The notes under the pieces were generated by a model. That model was not told the DNA's origin. It saw only the letters and a list, made by a program, of their open reading frames with translations, and searched no databases. Shown here piece by piece: positions 1-8,769 of a DNA stretch of 51,592 bases. The stretch's first letter is position 1; each line of letters starts with the position of its first letter. The stretch is from JANOAR01 sp031411235 (GTDB lineage Bacteria; Verrucomicrobiota; Verrucomicrobiia; Verrucomicrobiales; Verrucomicrobiaceae), in contig JANOAR010000289.1 in the NCBI GenBank assembly GCA_031411235.1, positions 1-51,592 on the forward strand, in the 5' to 3' direction. Made by a program: the position numbers and the translations under genes.

Positions 1-3000
1 GTCGCAAAGCCACTGCCGAGATTGAGGCTGAGGGTGCCGCCGCTGGTCTGGAAGGCGATCTTTTGGTCGGCCTTCACGAGCAAACCGAGCGTGGCACCAG
101 TGACGCCGACTTTGATGACAGCACCCACATCGAGGGTGGCGGAGGCGTTGTTGCCGACAACGATGAGGTCGCCGTTAGCATCTTTCTTGATGCCGTAGTC
201 ACCCGTGATGGTGACGAAGTCGGCGATGGTCGCGGTCAGGCCAGTGACGGTGACGCTGGTGACGCCGTTCAAGACATTGATCGGGGCGCTGATGCCTGCG
301 GAAACGCTGGTGATGGTGGTGGCAACATCGGCACCCGTGTTGTTGTAGCTGACACCGACGGTCGTTGCGGTGGCGGAAGCGAACCCGCTGCCAAGGACAA
401 AGCTGGCCGTGCCGCCCGTGGCTTGCAGCGCGATCTTGACCGTGGAGGTGATGATGAGGCCGATGGTCGCGCCAGTGACTCCGGCCTTCACCACGGCTCC
501 AACATTGAGAGTGGCGCTGACGTTGTTGCCTGCGGCGATGAGACGACCGGTGGCGCTGTTGAGCTTGAAGCCCATATCGCCGGACAAGGTAACGAACCCG
601 CCGACCTGGGCGTTGAGGCCGGTGACGACGACTGAAGTGATGGCGTCAGCGACATTGATGGCGGCGCTGATGCTGCTGGCTCCGACGCTGACGGTGAGAG
701 TCTCGTTAACCAGGGCACCAGTGTTGTTGTAACGAACGGCGATGGTCGTCGCGGTGGCGGTAGCAAAGCCGCTGCCGAGGTTGAAGACAGCCGAGCCATT
801 GGTGGTTTGCAGAGCGAAGGTGTTGGTGGCGTCGTCGTTAACGATCAGCGCAACCTTCGCGCCGGTGACACCGACCTTGATGACGGCTCCAAGGTCAAGG
901 CTGGCACTAGCGCTGGCGGCGACGACTTCGAGGCGAGTGGCGGTCTTCTTGAAGCCGAAGTCGCCACTGAGGGTGACGAAGTCGCTGATCGCTACCGCTA
1001 GGCCGATGACGGTGACGCTAGTCACACCGTCTGCCACGTTGATCGGGGTGCTGATGCCAGTGCCGGTGAGGGTGGTGTTAACCAGCGCGCCGGTGTTGTT
1101 ATAGGAGACGTTGACGCTGGTGGCCGTGGCGGTGGCGAAGCCTGCGCCGAGGCTGAGGCTGACGGCACCGCCGGTGGTTTGTAGGGCGACCTTGTCGGTG
1201 TCGGTGATGATGAGGCCAAGCTTGGCGCCGGTGACTCCGGCCTTCAGCACGCTGCCGAGGTCGAGGCTGGCGCTGGCGTTGTCGGCGCTGGCTTGGATGC
1301 GGCCGCTAGCGAAGCGCTTGAACCCGAAGTCGCCGCTAAGAGTGACGAAGCCTGCGACTTGGGCCTGCAAGCCGTTGACCACGACGGAGGTGATGCCTGC
1401 GCCAACATTGATGCTGCTGCTGACGGCGCTGGCACCGACGTTGACGGTGATCGTTTCGTTAACCAGGGCGGCGGTGTTGTTGTAGCGAACCAAGACGCCC
1501 GTGGCGGTCGCTGTGGCGAAGCCTGCGCCGAGGTTGATGCTGGCCGAACCGTTGCTGGTCTGGAAGGCGAAGGTGTTGGTGGCGTCGTTGTTAACGATCA
1601 GCGCGACCTTCGCTCCGGTGACGCCGACTTTGATGACGGAACCAAGGTCAAGGCTGGCGCTGGCGCTGGCGGCGACAACTTCGAGGCGGCTCGCCGTTTT
1701 GCGGATGCCGAAGTCACCGCTGAGGGTGACGAAGTCGCTGATGGCAACATTAAGGCCGATGACGGTGACGCTGGTGACGCCGTTCAACACGTTGATCGGG
1801 GCGCTCACGCCAGTGCCGGTGAGTGTGGTGGCAACTGCTGCTCCTGTATTATTATAGGAGACGTTGACGCTGGTCGCGGTCGCGGTGGCGAAGCCGCTGC
1901 CGAGCAGGACGCTGACGCTGCCGTTGGTGGTCTGGAAGGCGAGCTTGGCGTCTGGCTTGATGATGAGGCCGAAGGTGGCACCGGTGACGCCTGCCTTGAT
2001 GACGCTGCCGACTTCGAGTCGGGCGGTGGCGTTGTTGCCGGTCACTTCGAGGTCGTCGCTTACGTTCTTCTTGAAGCCGAAGTCACCGCTGATCGTGGCG
2101 AAGTTGGCCAAGGTGAGGCTCAGTCCATTGACGGTGACGGTGGCAAACGGGGTGGCGAGGCTGCCGTTGGCGACATTGATGGTGGCCGTGACGCCGCCGA
2201 AGCTGAGGCTGGTGTTAACCGCTGCACCCGTGCTGTTGTAGTTGACCGCGACGCTGGTGGCGGTGGCTGAGACGAAGCCTGGCAGGGTGAGGCTAGGGGT
2301 GCCTGTGGCGCTGAGGGCGATACCGCCGCTGTTTTTGATCAGCGCGCCGAGCGTGGCCAAGGTGACGCCTGCGCTGGAGGTGCCAGCAGTGAGGAGGGCG
2401 CTGGCGTTGTTGCTAAAGAATGTGAGGTCGCCGCTAGTTGCCTTTTGGAAGGCAAAGTCGCCACTGATGCTGGCGAAGCCGTTGAGGGTGGCGCTGAATC
2501 CGATGGTGCTGACGGCGGCGAAGGGTGCGGCAGCGGTGCCAGTCGGAATGGCCAAGTTGACGGTCTGCCCGACGATGGTCAGCGCCTCGTTGATGGCGGC
2601 ACCGCTGGTATTATAAGAGACGGTGATGGTGCCTGGGGTGATGCTGGTAACGGCGCTGGGCAAGGTGAGCGAGGCTGTGCCGGTTCCAGTAAAGGCGTAG
2701 GTGCCATCGGTCTTCACTTTGAGCCCGAAGGTGCCCGAGGTGACTCCAGCACTGAATGAGCCGCCCACCGTGCTAAGCAGGGCGCTGACTCCCGTGGCGA
2801 CGGCGATGAGATCACCGCTGCTCTTTTGGAAGGCGAAGTTGCCACTGAGGCTTGCGAAGTCTGTGACGGTAGCGCTGAGGCCGGTGAGGGCAACCTGGGC
2901 GAAGGGGCTGACGGTCGTGCCGGTGGCTGCAATGACCGTGTGGCTGACGCCATCGACAGTGATGGCCTCATTCACCGCCGCACCCGTGGTATTATAGAGG

Positions 3001-3660
3001 ACGCTAGCACTGGCGACGGTCAGACCGCCCAAGCTCGCGGGCAAGGTTGCAACAACCGAGCCGCCGGTGCTGCTGAAGGCCAAACCACCGGCCGAGCGCA
3101 GGATGACACCGAGGCTGGCGCCGCTGACGCCGACTTGGGAGCCGCCGGAGCTGAGGAGTGCGGAACCGTTTGCAACCACGATGGAGAGGTCGCCGCTGGA
3201 CTCCTTCTTTATACCAAAGTTGCCACTGAGGGTGACGAAGTTAGCGACTTGCACGCTCAGCGCGGTGCCGCTGAGAGTCTGGGCGCCATTGGCGAGTGCA
3301 GGCACCGCGATGGAGATACCGCCAACTGTAATGTTCTGGGCGGAGATGCCAGCGCCTGTGTTATTCTGCGCGAGGGTGATGGTGCCGCTCGCTCCGCCGA
3401 GTGCGCCGCCACTGGTGAGGACGAAGCTGCCACTGCCATAAGCGTAGCGGTTGTTGGTGCTGCCATTGAGCACGAGGGCGATGCTACCAGAGTTAAATCC
3501 AGCGGTTGCGCTGCCGTTGGTGACTAGCACGCTGGCGTTTTGAGCGACGGCGGTGATGGTGGTGCCGGTCTTTTGGATGCCAAAAGTGCCGCTCAAGGTA
3601 GCGATACCGCCGAGATTAACACTGATATCCGGCACCGTGAATGGGCCAGCGGTGCCAGGA
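1..3660 (-). repeat. Coding tandem array of about 120-residue units, left part
   Basis: The landmark (Y/Q)N(N/T/S)(T/S)(G/A)A recurs near 3370, 2995, 2620, 2235, 1855, 1480, 1100, 730 and 340, a spacing of about 360-380 bases. The units nearest base 1 alternate between two subtypes. Units near 1855 and 1100 share VIKVGVTGAKVALIV. Units near 1480 and 730 share NVGAS or SVGAS followed by a serine/alanine-rich strand. This gives a higher-order period of about 755 bases. Units further toward the N-terminus are more divergent. The sequence is threonine-, valine- and alanine-rich, with no cysteine seen in the units. Confidence 0.85.
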
Positions 3661-4940
3661 AGGTAGTCGCTGAAGATCTTGCCGAGCAGGTTTTTGGCAG
3701 CGGTGGTGGCTGCGCTGAAGGAGAGTCCGCCATTCGAACCAGGCACTGTTTTAACTTCCAGACGCAGGCGATCCACCATTTGGAGGACGTCGAAACGGAG
3801 ACTGCCGTCGCCAATCAGGAAGCCTTCGGAGTCGGAGAACGTGCCAGTGACGCTACCGAAAGTGAGGATGTCGAAGGTCTGGCCAACTTGGGGAGTGAAT
3901 CCATTGATGAGTTGGATGCTTAGCTTACCATCCAGTGTCGCGTTGCCCGTGACGTTGATTTGGTCATAGCCATTATCCACAACGACTGCGCCAGGGCCAG
4001 GGGTGAGACCACCGATTTCGATGATGGTGTTGCTGCCACTGTTGAGAGTGAGGCTAGCGAAATTGTCGATGCCAGGCGAATTACCAGGGGCCAGAATGCC
4101 ACCGCTGCCGATGGTCACATGACCAAGAATGGAGCCAGAGCCGTGGAGCAAACCACCGGCGTTGATGTTGAAATTGCCAGCAAGGGCGTAGGCTGATGTG
4201 AGATGCACATCAATACCGAAGCCTGAAGAAGACAAAGCGGAGCCAGAGATGGGGCTAAGCGTGAGGGTGCCAAGGTAGGCGGGGACGGACGAAGTTACGA
4301 CTGGGGAAGGGGTGGCAGGCGCTGCTGGCGGGCCATTGGGGCCAGTCAGCGTCTCGATCATGATCGCAGTGTGAGGTGAGGAGCTATCGGAGCCTGTGTC
4401 CGTGGTGCCGCTAGGCGTATCGGTTGTTGGGGTCGCGCCTGCATCCGTGGTGTCGGTGCAGGTCGAGGAACCTGAATCCGTGGTGGTTGCGCCGCCTGCG
4501 GTGCCAGTGCCACCACTGCCGATGGTTGTCGTGGTGGTGCCAAGCCCGCCGGAGCCGATGCCGCCGCCGAGGAGGCCGCCGCCAGGGCTGCCAATGCCGC
4601 CGCTAGGGGCAGCGATACCGCCTGTTGGGGTTGTGGCCGGGGCTGCCACGCTGGGCAGGGCTGTGGTGGAGCCGTAAACGTTGGTGCTGGGAGCCGCTGG
4701 TGCTGCGGTCGTGGCGGCTCCTGTGGTCGCTGGGGCCTGCTGGACGGCGCTATCGGAGCTGGTTTGCGTGGCGGGCACTGCCGAGGTGTCGGCAGGCGCT
4801 GCGGCCGGGGCGTCGATGATCGTGGCGGACAAGAGAATCCGGGGCTCCAGCGCTTCAACCGCAAACAGATCACGCTTCTGCGCCAAGTCGGGGACTTGGC
4901 CAGTCGAGCGGAATCGGTTGAAAAGTGAGCGGAAGAGCAT
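1..4940 (-). CDS. Giant LEPR-XLL repeat protein, N-terminal part (runs off the left edge)
   Basis: Open minus-strand frame from the ATG at 4940 to base 1 with no stop: 1,646 full codons plus two bases. The N-terminus is short and basic (MLFRSLFNRFRS), followed at residues 31-37 by LEPRILL, the LEPR-XLL signature known near the start of very large exported proteins. Residues of about 45-225 are an A/P/T/G/S-rich linker. Residues of about 240-330 contain LAPGNSPG and resemble autotransporter-type beta-helix passengers. From about residue 430 onward the protein is tandem units of about 120-125 residues carrying YNNTGA, SGDFGFKK and GVTGA landmarks. A GGGAAA lies 6 bases before the ATG as a weak ribosome site. 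The C-terminus is missing; it probably continues in the right-edge gene, whose repeats are of the same family. Function unknown; adhesion or surface coating is the family-level guess. Confidence 0.9.
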   Translation of the reverse strand, partial: MLFRSLFNRFRSTGQVPDLAQKRDLFAVEALEPRILLSATIIDAPAAAPADTSAVPATQTSSDSAVQQAPATTGAATTAAPAAPSTNVYGSTTALPSVAAPATTPTGGIAAPSGGIGSPGGGLLGGGIGSGGLGTTTTTIGSGGTGTAGGATTTDSGSSTCTDTTDAGATPTTDTPSGTTDTGSDSSSPHTAIMIETLTGPNGPPAAPATPSPVVTSSVPAYLGTLTLSPISGSALSSSGFGIDVHLTSAYALAGNFNINAGGLLHGSGSILGHVTIGSGGILAPGNSPGIDNFASLTLNSGSNTIIEIGGLTPGPGAVVVDNGYDQINVTGNATLDGKLSIQLINGFTPQVGQTFDILTFGSVTGTFSDSEGFLIGDGSLRFDVLQMVDRLRLEVKTVPGSNGGLSFSAATTAAKNLLGKIFSDYLPGTAGPFTVPDISVNLGGIATLSGTFGIQKTGTTITAVAQNASVLVTNGSATAGFNSGSIALVLNGSTNNRYAYGSGSFVLTSGGALGGASGTITLAQNNTGAGISAQNITVGGISIAVPALANGAQTLSGTALSVQVANFVTLSGNFGIKKESSGDLSIVVANGSALLSSGGSQVGVSGASLGVILRSAGGLAFSSTGGSVVATLPASLGGLTVASASVLYNTTGAAVNEAITVDGVSHTVIAATGTTVSPFAQVALTGLSATVTDFASLSGNFAFQKSSGDLIAVATGVSALLSTVGGSFSAGVTSGTFGLKVKTDGTYAFTGTGTASLTLPSAVTSITPGTITVSYNTSGAAINEALTIVGQTVNLAIPTGTAAAPFAAVSTIGFSATLNGFASISGDFAFQKATSGDLTFFSNNASALLTAGTSSAGVTLATLGALIKNSGGIALSATGTPSLTLPGFVSATATSVAVNYNSTGAAVNTSLSFGGVTATINVANGSLATPFATVTVNGLSLTLANFATISGDFGFKKNVSDDLEVTGNNATARLEVGSVIKAGVTGATFGLIIKPDAKLAFQTTNGSVSVLLGSGFATATATSVNVSYNNTGAAVATTLTGTGVSAPINVLNGVTSVTVIGLNVAISDFVTLSGDFGIRKTASRLEVVAASASASLDLGSVIKVGVTGAKVALIVNNDATNTFAFQTSNGSASINLGAGFATATATGVLVRYNNTAALVNETITVNVGASAVSSSINVGAGITSVVVNGLQAQVAGFVTLSGDFGFKRFASGRIQASADNASASLDLGSVLKAGVTGAKLGLIITDTDKVALQTTGGAVSLSLGAGFATATATSVNVSYNNTGALVNTTLTGTGISTPINVADGVTSVTVIGLAVAISDFVTLSGDFGFKKTATRLEVVAASASASLDLGAVIKVGVTGAKVALIVNDDATNTFALQTTNGSAVFNLGSGFATATATTIAVRYNNTGALVNETLTVSVGASSISAAINVADAITSVVVTGLNAQVGGFVTLSGDMGFKLNSATGRLIAAGNNVSATLNVGAVVKAGVTGATIGLIITSTVKIALQATGGTASFVLGSGFASATATTVGVSYNNTGADVATTITSVSAGISAPINVLNGVTSVTVTGLTATIADFVTITGDYGIKKDANGDLIVVGNNASATLDVGAVIKVGVTGATLGLLVKADQKIAFQTSGGTLSLNLGSGFA
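4824..4850 (-). other. LEPR-XLL N-terminal motif of the giant protein
   Basis: Residues 31-39 of the left giant fragment read LEPRILLSA. This motif is known near the N-terminus of very long repetitive surface proteins in Planctomycetes, Verrucomicrobia and Proteobacteria. Its exact role is unsettled; it sits where an export or processing signal would be expected. No classical Sec signal peptide precedes it: the first 12 residues are basic and aromatic rather than a hydrophobic helix. Confidence 0.85.
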
Positions 4941-5070
4941 CGAATTTCCCAAAAAGGGGCCGGAGTTTGCGGGAATGCTTCTCGGCGGTCAACTTGATTT
5001 TACGTTTTCTGATGGATCTGCGTTAACACTTAGGCGTTCTGCGTATTTAGTCAGGAGACATCAAAGGTTT

Positions 5071-5340
5071 CTGGTATGCAAGAACGCAAGAATGCCTGAA
5101 TGCGGATATGCAGATATTATAAAGTGCAGCCATTCGATGTATGCAGGTATGGCAACATGCAGGTGCGGCAGGTCGCTAACTGGAAGCAAGTATGGTAGTA
5201 TGTTGGTATGAGTGGATGCGAGTGCGCTGGTGTGCAAACCAAATGGGTCTATCGCCTCGGCGGGTGTGCCGGTATGGTAGAGCGCATATATGCGAGTAAG
5301 CATTTCCGCAAGTATGGTGGTATGGGGGTATGGCCATCCG
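5071..5340 (+). repeat. Degenerate octamer-phased repeat array (candidate centromere)
   Basis: The sequence parses into successive 8-base words ending mostly in TATG or a close variant. Block one runs 5071-5234 (CTGGTATG, CAAGAACG, CAAGAATG, CCTGAATG, CGGATATG and so on) with a few one- to three-base slips. Block two runs 5261-5340 (CGGGTGTG, CCGGTATG, GTAGAGCG, CATATATG, CGAGTAAG and so on). Two 25-base stretches, 5186-5210 and 5308-5332, match at 22 of 25 bases. Type Ib partition loci typically carry short direct repeats as centromeres next to parA, which makes this a candidate parS-like site. An interspersed host repeat family is the alternative. Confidence 0.7.
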
Positions 5341-5380
5341 CCCATGGGAGAGCCGCAGACGGAGCCCCATCGCTTCGCGT

Positions 5381-5397
5381 AAGTGTGCATTTATGCG
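5381..5397 (+). repeat. 17-base direct repeat flanking the par genes, copy 1
   Basis: AAGTGTGCATTTATGCG occurs here, just beyond the end of the partner gene, and again at 6579-6595, just upstream of parA. The exact duplication brackets the two-gene par operon. It could be a binding site for the centromere-binding protein or a conserved piece of the octamer repeat family. Confidence 0.75.
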
Positions 5398-5428
5398 ACT
5401 ATGCACCTTGGCGATGTCCAACCTTCGG

Positions 5429-5947
5429 CTAAGACCGACGGGTGCGCTGGGTACGCTTGTCTGCGGCGCGGGCATCGTCCCAGGCGCTGGCGATTGACTG
5501 GGGGTCGATGGGGCAGAGGCGCAGGGCTATCTTTATAGCATCGGAGAAACCGCCCCGATGACGCCGCACCTTTAGGAGTTGGTCGAGGATGTCATCCACT
5601 TTGGCTTGCTCGGTGGCGTAGAACGAAACGGTGGTCTTCCGGCAGCCTTCAAATTCGTAGGGTGGGGGTTCTGGCTCAGGCTCGGGTTCTGGCGCTGGCT
5701 TGGGTTTGCGTGGCACGCGCGGTTTTATCGAAACTTCTTCGATTGGAGCGGGAACAGCAACGCCCGGTTCGTCCTCGCCATTGGGGTCGGGTTCGGCGGC
5801 TAACTCTGGTGCCTCACTAGGGGGCACTGAAATGGGGGGAGGAACGACGGCGTGCGGGGGGACGGGGGCGGGCTCGGACGTTTTGAAACTGGCGGCGAGC
5901 AGGGCGCTGAGGGCATCGGGTTTTTTGGCCATAGGGTCGAAGGACAT
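5429..5947 (-). CDS. Probable ribbon-helix-helix centromere-binding partner of ParA
   Basis: 172 residues, starting 6 bases after the parA stop, so almost certainly co-transcribed. Residues of about 25-100 are a disordered proline/glutamate-rich segment. Residues of about 103-145 fit a ribbon-helix-helix fold: a strand (TTVSFYAT), a helix (EQAKVDDILDQLLK), a short turn and a second helix (FSDAIKIALRL). The C-terminus is strongly basic. Small RHH proteins of the ParG/omega kind partner short ParA proteins in type Ib partition systems; the assignment here rests on position and predicted fold, not on recognised family identity. An internal ATG at 5932 is an alternative start. Confidence 0.7.
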   Translation of the reverse strand: MSFDPMAKKPDALSALLAASFKTSEPAPVPPHAVVPPPISVPPSEAPELAAEPDPNGEDEPGVAVPAPIEEVSIKPRVPRKPKPAPEPEPEPEPPPYEFEGCRKTTVSFYATEQAKVDDILDQLLKVRRHRGGFSDAIKIALRLCPIDPQSIASAWDDARAADKRTQRTRRS

Positions 5948-5953
5948 AAGGGG

Positions 5954-6529
5954 TTACATGGTTCCAATTTCAAGGGCAGCGCTTTTGATCTCGTCGCGCT
6001 CGATTGGCTTTAGGGCACTCCAACCTTGCAGAATAGCATACTGGTAGCACTGACGGCGGATGATGCAGTTGCGTAGCGCAGGTAGGCCGATGAGGCGCGC
6101 TAGCTCTTCCATGTCACGAGAGATTTTGGCCCCTTTGACGACGCTGTTGAAGAGGATGCCGTTCTTGCTGCCGGGGGCGATGTTACTGAGGACGAAGTCG
6201 CGACTCTGCTGGGTGCTCCAGAGGTCGGCAGGCGAAGGGGAGGACACAAGGATGACTCGGCTGGCGGCCTTGATGGCTTGGCCGAGGGTGTCGTCGAGCC
6301 GCGGGGCGGTGTCGATGAAGGTGACGTCGTGGTCGCGGACTTCGCTGACGAGTTCGATCTTGCTGAGGTTCAGACTGTTGAGGTGTTGAATAGCGCGGGT
6401 GGAAGTGAGTTGGGGGTCGCGGTCAACCACGGCAACTCGACGGCCGATGTCCTCAAGTGCCATGGCGAGGAGCAAGGTCAGGGTGGTCTTACCGGCACCG
6501 CCTTTTTGATTGCAGAGTGTGATGATCAT
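5954..6529 (-). CDS. parA: ParA-family partition ATPase (short, type Ib-like)
   Basis: 191 residues. A deviant Walker A motif, KGGAGKTT, starts at residue 9 right at the N-terminus. The A' motif is VAVVDRDPQ with Asp36, and the Walker B-like segment is FIDTAP at 71-76. There is no N-terminal DNA-binding domain, and the length matches the short ParA class that segregates low-copy plasmids. It would form ATP-dependent assemblies on the nucleoid with the downstream partner. The ATG is the last part of a CAAATATG octamer of the repeat family, with no Shine-Dalgarno sequence, so the repeats may also serve as operator. Confidence 0.9.
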   Translation of the reverse strand: MIITLCNQKGGAGKTTLTLLLAMALEDIGRRVAVVDRDPQLTSTRAIQHLNSLNLSKIELVSEVRDHDVTFIDTAPRLDDTLGQAIKAASRVILVSSPSPADLWSTQQSRDFVLSNIAPGSKNGILFNSVVKGAKISRDMEELARLIGLPALRNCIIRRQCYQYAILQGWSALKPIERDEIKSAALEIGTM

Positions 6530-6600
6530 ATTTGCATACTAGCGTTCTTAACCACTCGCATACTGCGTTCTGCATGGCAAGTGTGCATTTATGCGGATTT
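6530..6600 (-). repeat. Octamer-phased repeats upstream of parA
   Basis: Read on the minus strand, this segment contains the words CGAGTGGT, TAAGAACG, CTAGTATG and CAAATATG in 8-base register up to the parA start, plus a copy of the 17-base element. It is the same sequence style as 5071-5340 and 13661-13700, in the opposite orientation. It also forms part of the divergent promoter region between parA and the SecA-like gene. Confidence 0.6.
6579..6595 (+). repeat. 17-base direct repeat flanking the par genes, copy 2
   Basis: Second exact copy of the 17-base element also found at 5381-5397. It lies about 50 bases upstream of the parA start, where an autoregulatory operator would be expected. 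Confidence 0.75.
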
Positions 6601-6729
6601 AAACAACAGGGCGGAATGCCAGGCACGTAGGCGCGATAGAAAGAACGCCGTCCGCTGGACTGCTGGCGCGATGCTGGAGCATTGCGCTGGTCATCGTCCA
6701 CAGCTACCGGAGCGGCCCTATCCTTATTT

Positions 6730-8730
6730 ATGACGCCTTCCGAACAGCAGCTCGCTACTGCCGACTACACCCGCAGCAAGCCACTGACTGGCTTGGACGC
6801 TTTTGCCAACAAGCTGGTTGGGCGTTGGCGGCGGCGGGGGGCGCTGAGGCGGCGGCTGATCTCAACAGGACGGGCGATCCATGCGGAGCGGCAGGCTTTG
6901 CAGAAGCTCAATGAAGGCGAGCTGAATGTGGCGCTGCACGAGATGCGACGCGAGCGACGGGCGAAGCCGGGGGCTTGGCGCGAGCAGTTGGTGCGGGGGC
7001 TGGCGCTGCTGGCGATCGCGGCGGAGCGGGAGCTGGGGCTGGCGGCTTACGAGCAGCAACTGATGTCGGCGGCGGCGCTGGTGGAGGGGCATTTTGCCGA
7101 GATGGATACGGGGGAGGGGAAGACGCTGTCGATCGGACTGGCGGCGGCTTTCACGGCTTGGAATGGGCTGCCCTGCCACGTCATCACGGCGAATGATTAC
7201 TTAGCCGAACGGGATGCCATTAACCTATCGAAGTTCTACCGGCGAGCAGGGCTGAGCGCGGGCTCGGTGACGGGCGAGGACCCTGAGCCTGAGCGCCGCG
7301 AGGGTTATGCCCAGAGCGTGACTTACACGACGGCGAAGGAGGCGGCAGCGGACTGCCTGCGCGATGAGTTGCGCCGCAGCCATACTAGGCCTGCAAAGCA
7401 GCTCGCGGAACGCCTGGGCGGGGCCACGGCACATGACGGCGGCGTGGTGCAGAGAGGGCTGCACGCGGCCTTTGTCGATGAGGCAGACCATGCGCTGATC
7501 GATGAGGCGGTGACGCCGCTCATCATCAGCCATACCAAGGGCGGGGGCGATCTGGAGCTGGGCGCGCGCGCGGCCTGGGAGCTGGTGGTGACGCTGGTGC
7601 CGGAGGAGCACTACCGTATCGACCGGCAGCGGCGCACCATTGAAATCCTGCGCCCTGGGCTTGCGGCGTCGCTGAACTCGCTGGAACTGCCGAAGCAAGG
7701 GCTGTGGGGCAGTCGCAGGCGCCGCATTGACCTGGTGCGGCTGGCCATTGAGGCGCGCGAGTTTTTCCACCTGAATGACCAGTATGTGATCCAGGAGGAT
7801 AAGGTCGTTATCGTGGATCCTGCGACCGGTCGGCCGATGCCGATGCGCACCTGGCGGGCGGGTTTGCACCAGGTCATCGAAGCGAAGGAGTCAGTGACGG
7901 TGACGGGCGAAACGGAGACGCTGGCACGCATCAGCTTCCAGGCCTTTTTCCGCCGCTATCGGCATCTGTCGGGGGCCTCGGGCACGCTGGCGGAGGCGGC
8001 GGGCGAGCTGTGGGCGACGTACGCGGTGCCGTTCGTGAAGGTGCCTCGGCATCTGCCCTCGCAACTGCAGCGGGTGGGCACGGTGTTTCACCCGGATACG
8101 GCTAGCCAGCAGGCGGCGCTGTTGCACGAGGTGCGCACGCGCCGCGGACGCGGCCAGCCGGTGCTGATCGGCACGCGCTCGGTGGATACCAGCGAGACGA
8201 TCCAGACGGCGCTGGAACGGCAGAGCCTGCGCAATACCCAGGTGCTGAATGCCCGGCGGCTGAAGGAGGAGTCGATGCTGGTGGCAATGGCGGGTGAAGA
8301 GTCGCAGATCACCATCGCGACCAGTATGGCCGGGCGCGGCACGGACATCCGACTAGGCCATGGGGTGGCGATGCTGGGCGGCCTGCACGTGATCGCGGTG
8401 GAGGCCAATGAGAGTAGCCGGGTGGATCGGCAGTTGTTTGGCCGTGCCGCACGGCAGGGCGATCCGGGCTCGGTGATGTCGATCCTACACACCGAGGACG
8501 CGGTGCTGCAGCGCTTCATCCCAGGCGGCCTGCGCCGTGCTTGGGCGAAGACGTTGCGCAGCGGTTGGTTGCGGCCCGTGGGGCAAGTCAGCGGGCACTT
8601 GCTGCTGCGCTGGGCCCGCTACCGTGCTGGCATCATGGCGGCGAAGAGCCGTCGCTCGGTGATGGAGAGCGAGAAAGAGCTGGCGCGGTCGCTGGGCTTC
8701 ACGCTGGGGGCGGGGGCCGATAAAACCTAG
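6730..8730 (+). CDS. SecA-like preprotein translocase ATPase, short form
   Basis: 666 residues from the ATG at 6730; the frame is open upstream to 6682, but those 16 residues are not SecA-like. SecA motifs are all present: AEMDTGEGKT (Walker A, about 123-132), VITANDYLAERDA, FVDEADHALIDEA (DEAD box, 248-260), GLHQVIEAKE, SFQAFFRRY, SMAGRGTDI (about 532-540) and FGRAARQGDPGS. NBD1, a compact preprotein cross-linking domain and NBD2 are therefore intact. The protein stops just inside the helical scaffold region: about 170-230 residues of the usual C-terminus (helical wing, zinc/SecB-binding tail) are missing. A housekeeping SecA should be on the chromosome, so this is a dedicated paralogue. Beside TolC, HlyD and M50 genes it is a candidate motor for exporting the plasmid's large proteins. 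Confidence 0.9.
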   Translation: MTPSEQQLATADYTRSKPLTGLDAFANKLVGRWRRRGALRRRLISTGRAIHAERQALQKLNEGELNVALHEMRRERRAKPGAWREQLVRGLALLAIAAERELGLAAYEQQLMSAAALVEGHFAEMDTGEGKTLSIGLAAAFTAWNGLPCHVITANDYLAERDAINLSKFYRRAGLSAGSVTGEDPEPERREGYAQSVTYTTAKEAAADCLRDELRRSHTRPAKQLAERLGGATAHDGGVVQRGLHAAFVDEADHALIDEAVTPLIISHTKGGGDLELGARAAWELVVTLVPEEHYRIDRQRRTIEILRPGLAASLNSLELPKQGLWGSRRRRIDLVRLAIEAREFFHLNDQYVIQEDKVVIVDPATGRPMPMRTWRAGLHQVIEAKESVTVTGETETLARISFQAFFRRYRHLSGASGTLAEAAGELWATYAVPFVKVPRHLPSQLQRVGTVFHPDTASQQAALLHEVRTRRGRGQPVLIGTRSVDTSETIQTALERQSLRNTQVLNARRLKEESMLVAMAGEESQITIATSMAGRGTDIRLGHGVAMLGGLHVIAVEANESSRVDRQLFGRAARQGDPGSVMSILHTEDAVLQRFIPGGLRRAWAKTLRSGWLRPVGQVSGHLLLRWARYRAGIMAAKSRRSVMESEKELARSLGFTLGAGADKT

Positions 8731-8769
8731 GCGTCAAGTTGGACTAAAAATCCCAAATTTCCCGGCCCC

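Larger units (their letters stand above)
4941..5428. other. 488-base region without a gene; giant-gene leader plus octamer repeats
   Basis: This stretch separates the giant gene start from the end of the partition partner. About 4941-5040 is the leader of the giant gene. It includes TTGACC at 4992-4987 (minus strand), which could be a -35 box, but no convincing -10 box was found at proper spacing. From 5071 to 5340 it is filled with degenerate 8-base units, and a 17-base element lies at 5381-5397. Short open frames here only translate the repeats and are not credible genes. A centromere role for the neighbouring par genes is possible. Confidence 0.6.

Noticed and set aside
5061..5475. Small open frames on both strands near the par locus
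   Set aside because: They translate the octamer array, lack ribosome sites and resemble no protein.
6682..6729. Upstream start for the SecA-like protein
   Set aside because: The 16 extra residues are not SecA-like and a good ATG follows at 6730 right before the conserved N-terminal region.
8731..8769. Terminator between the convergent SecA-like and GAF-HlyD genes
   Set aside because: Only 39 bases and no stable stem could be found by eye.
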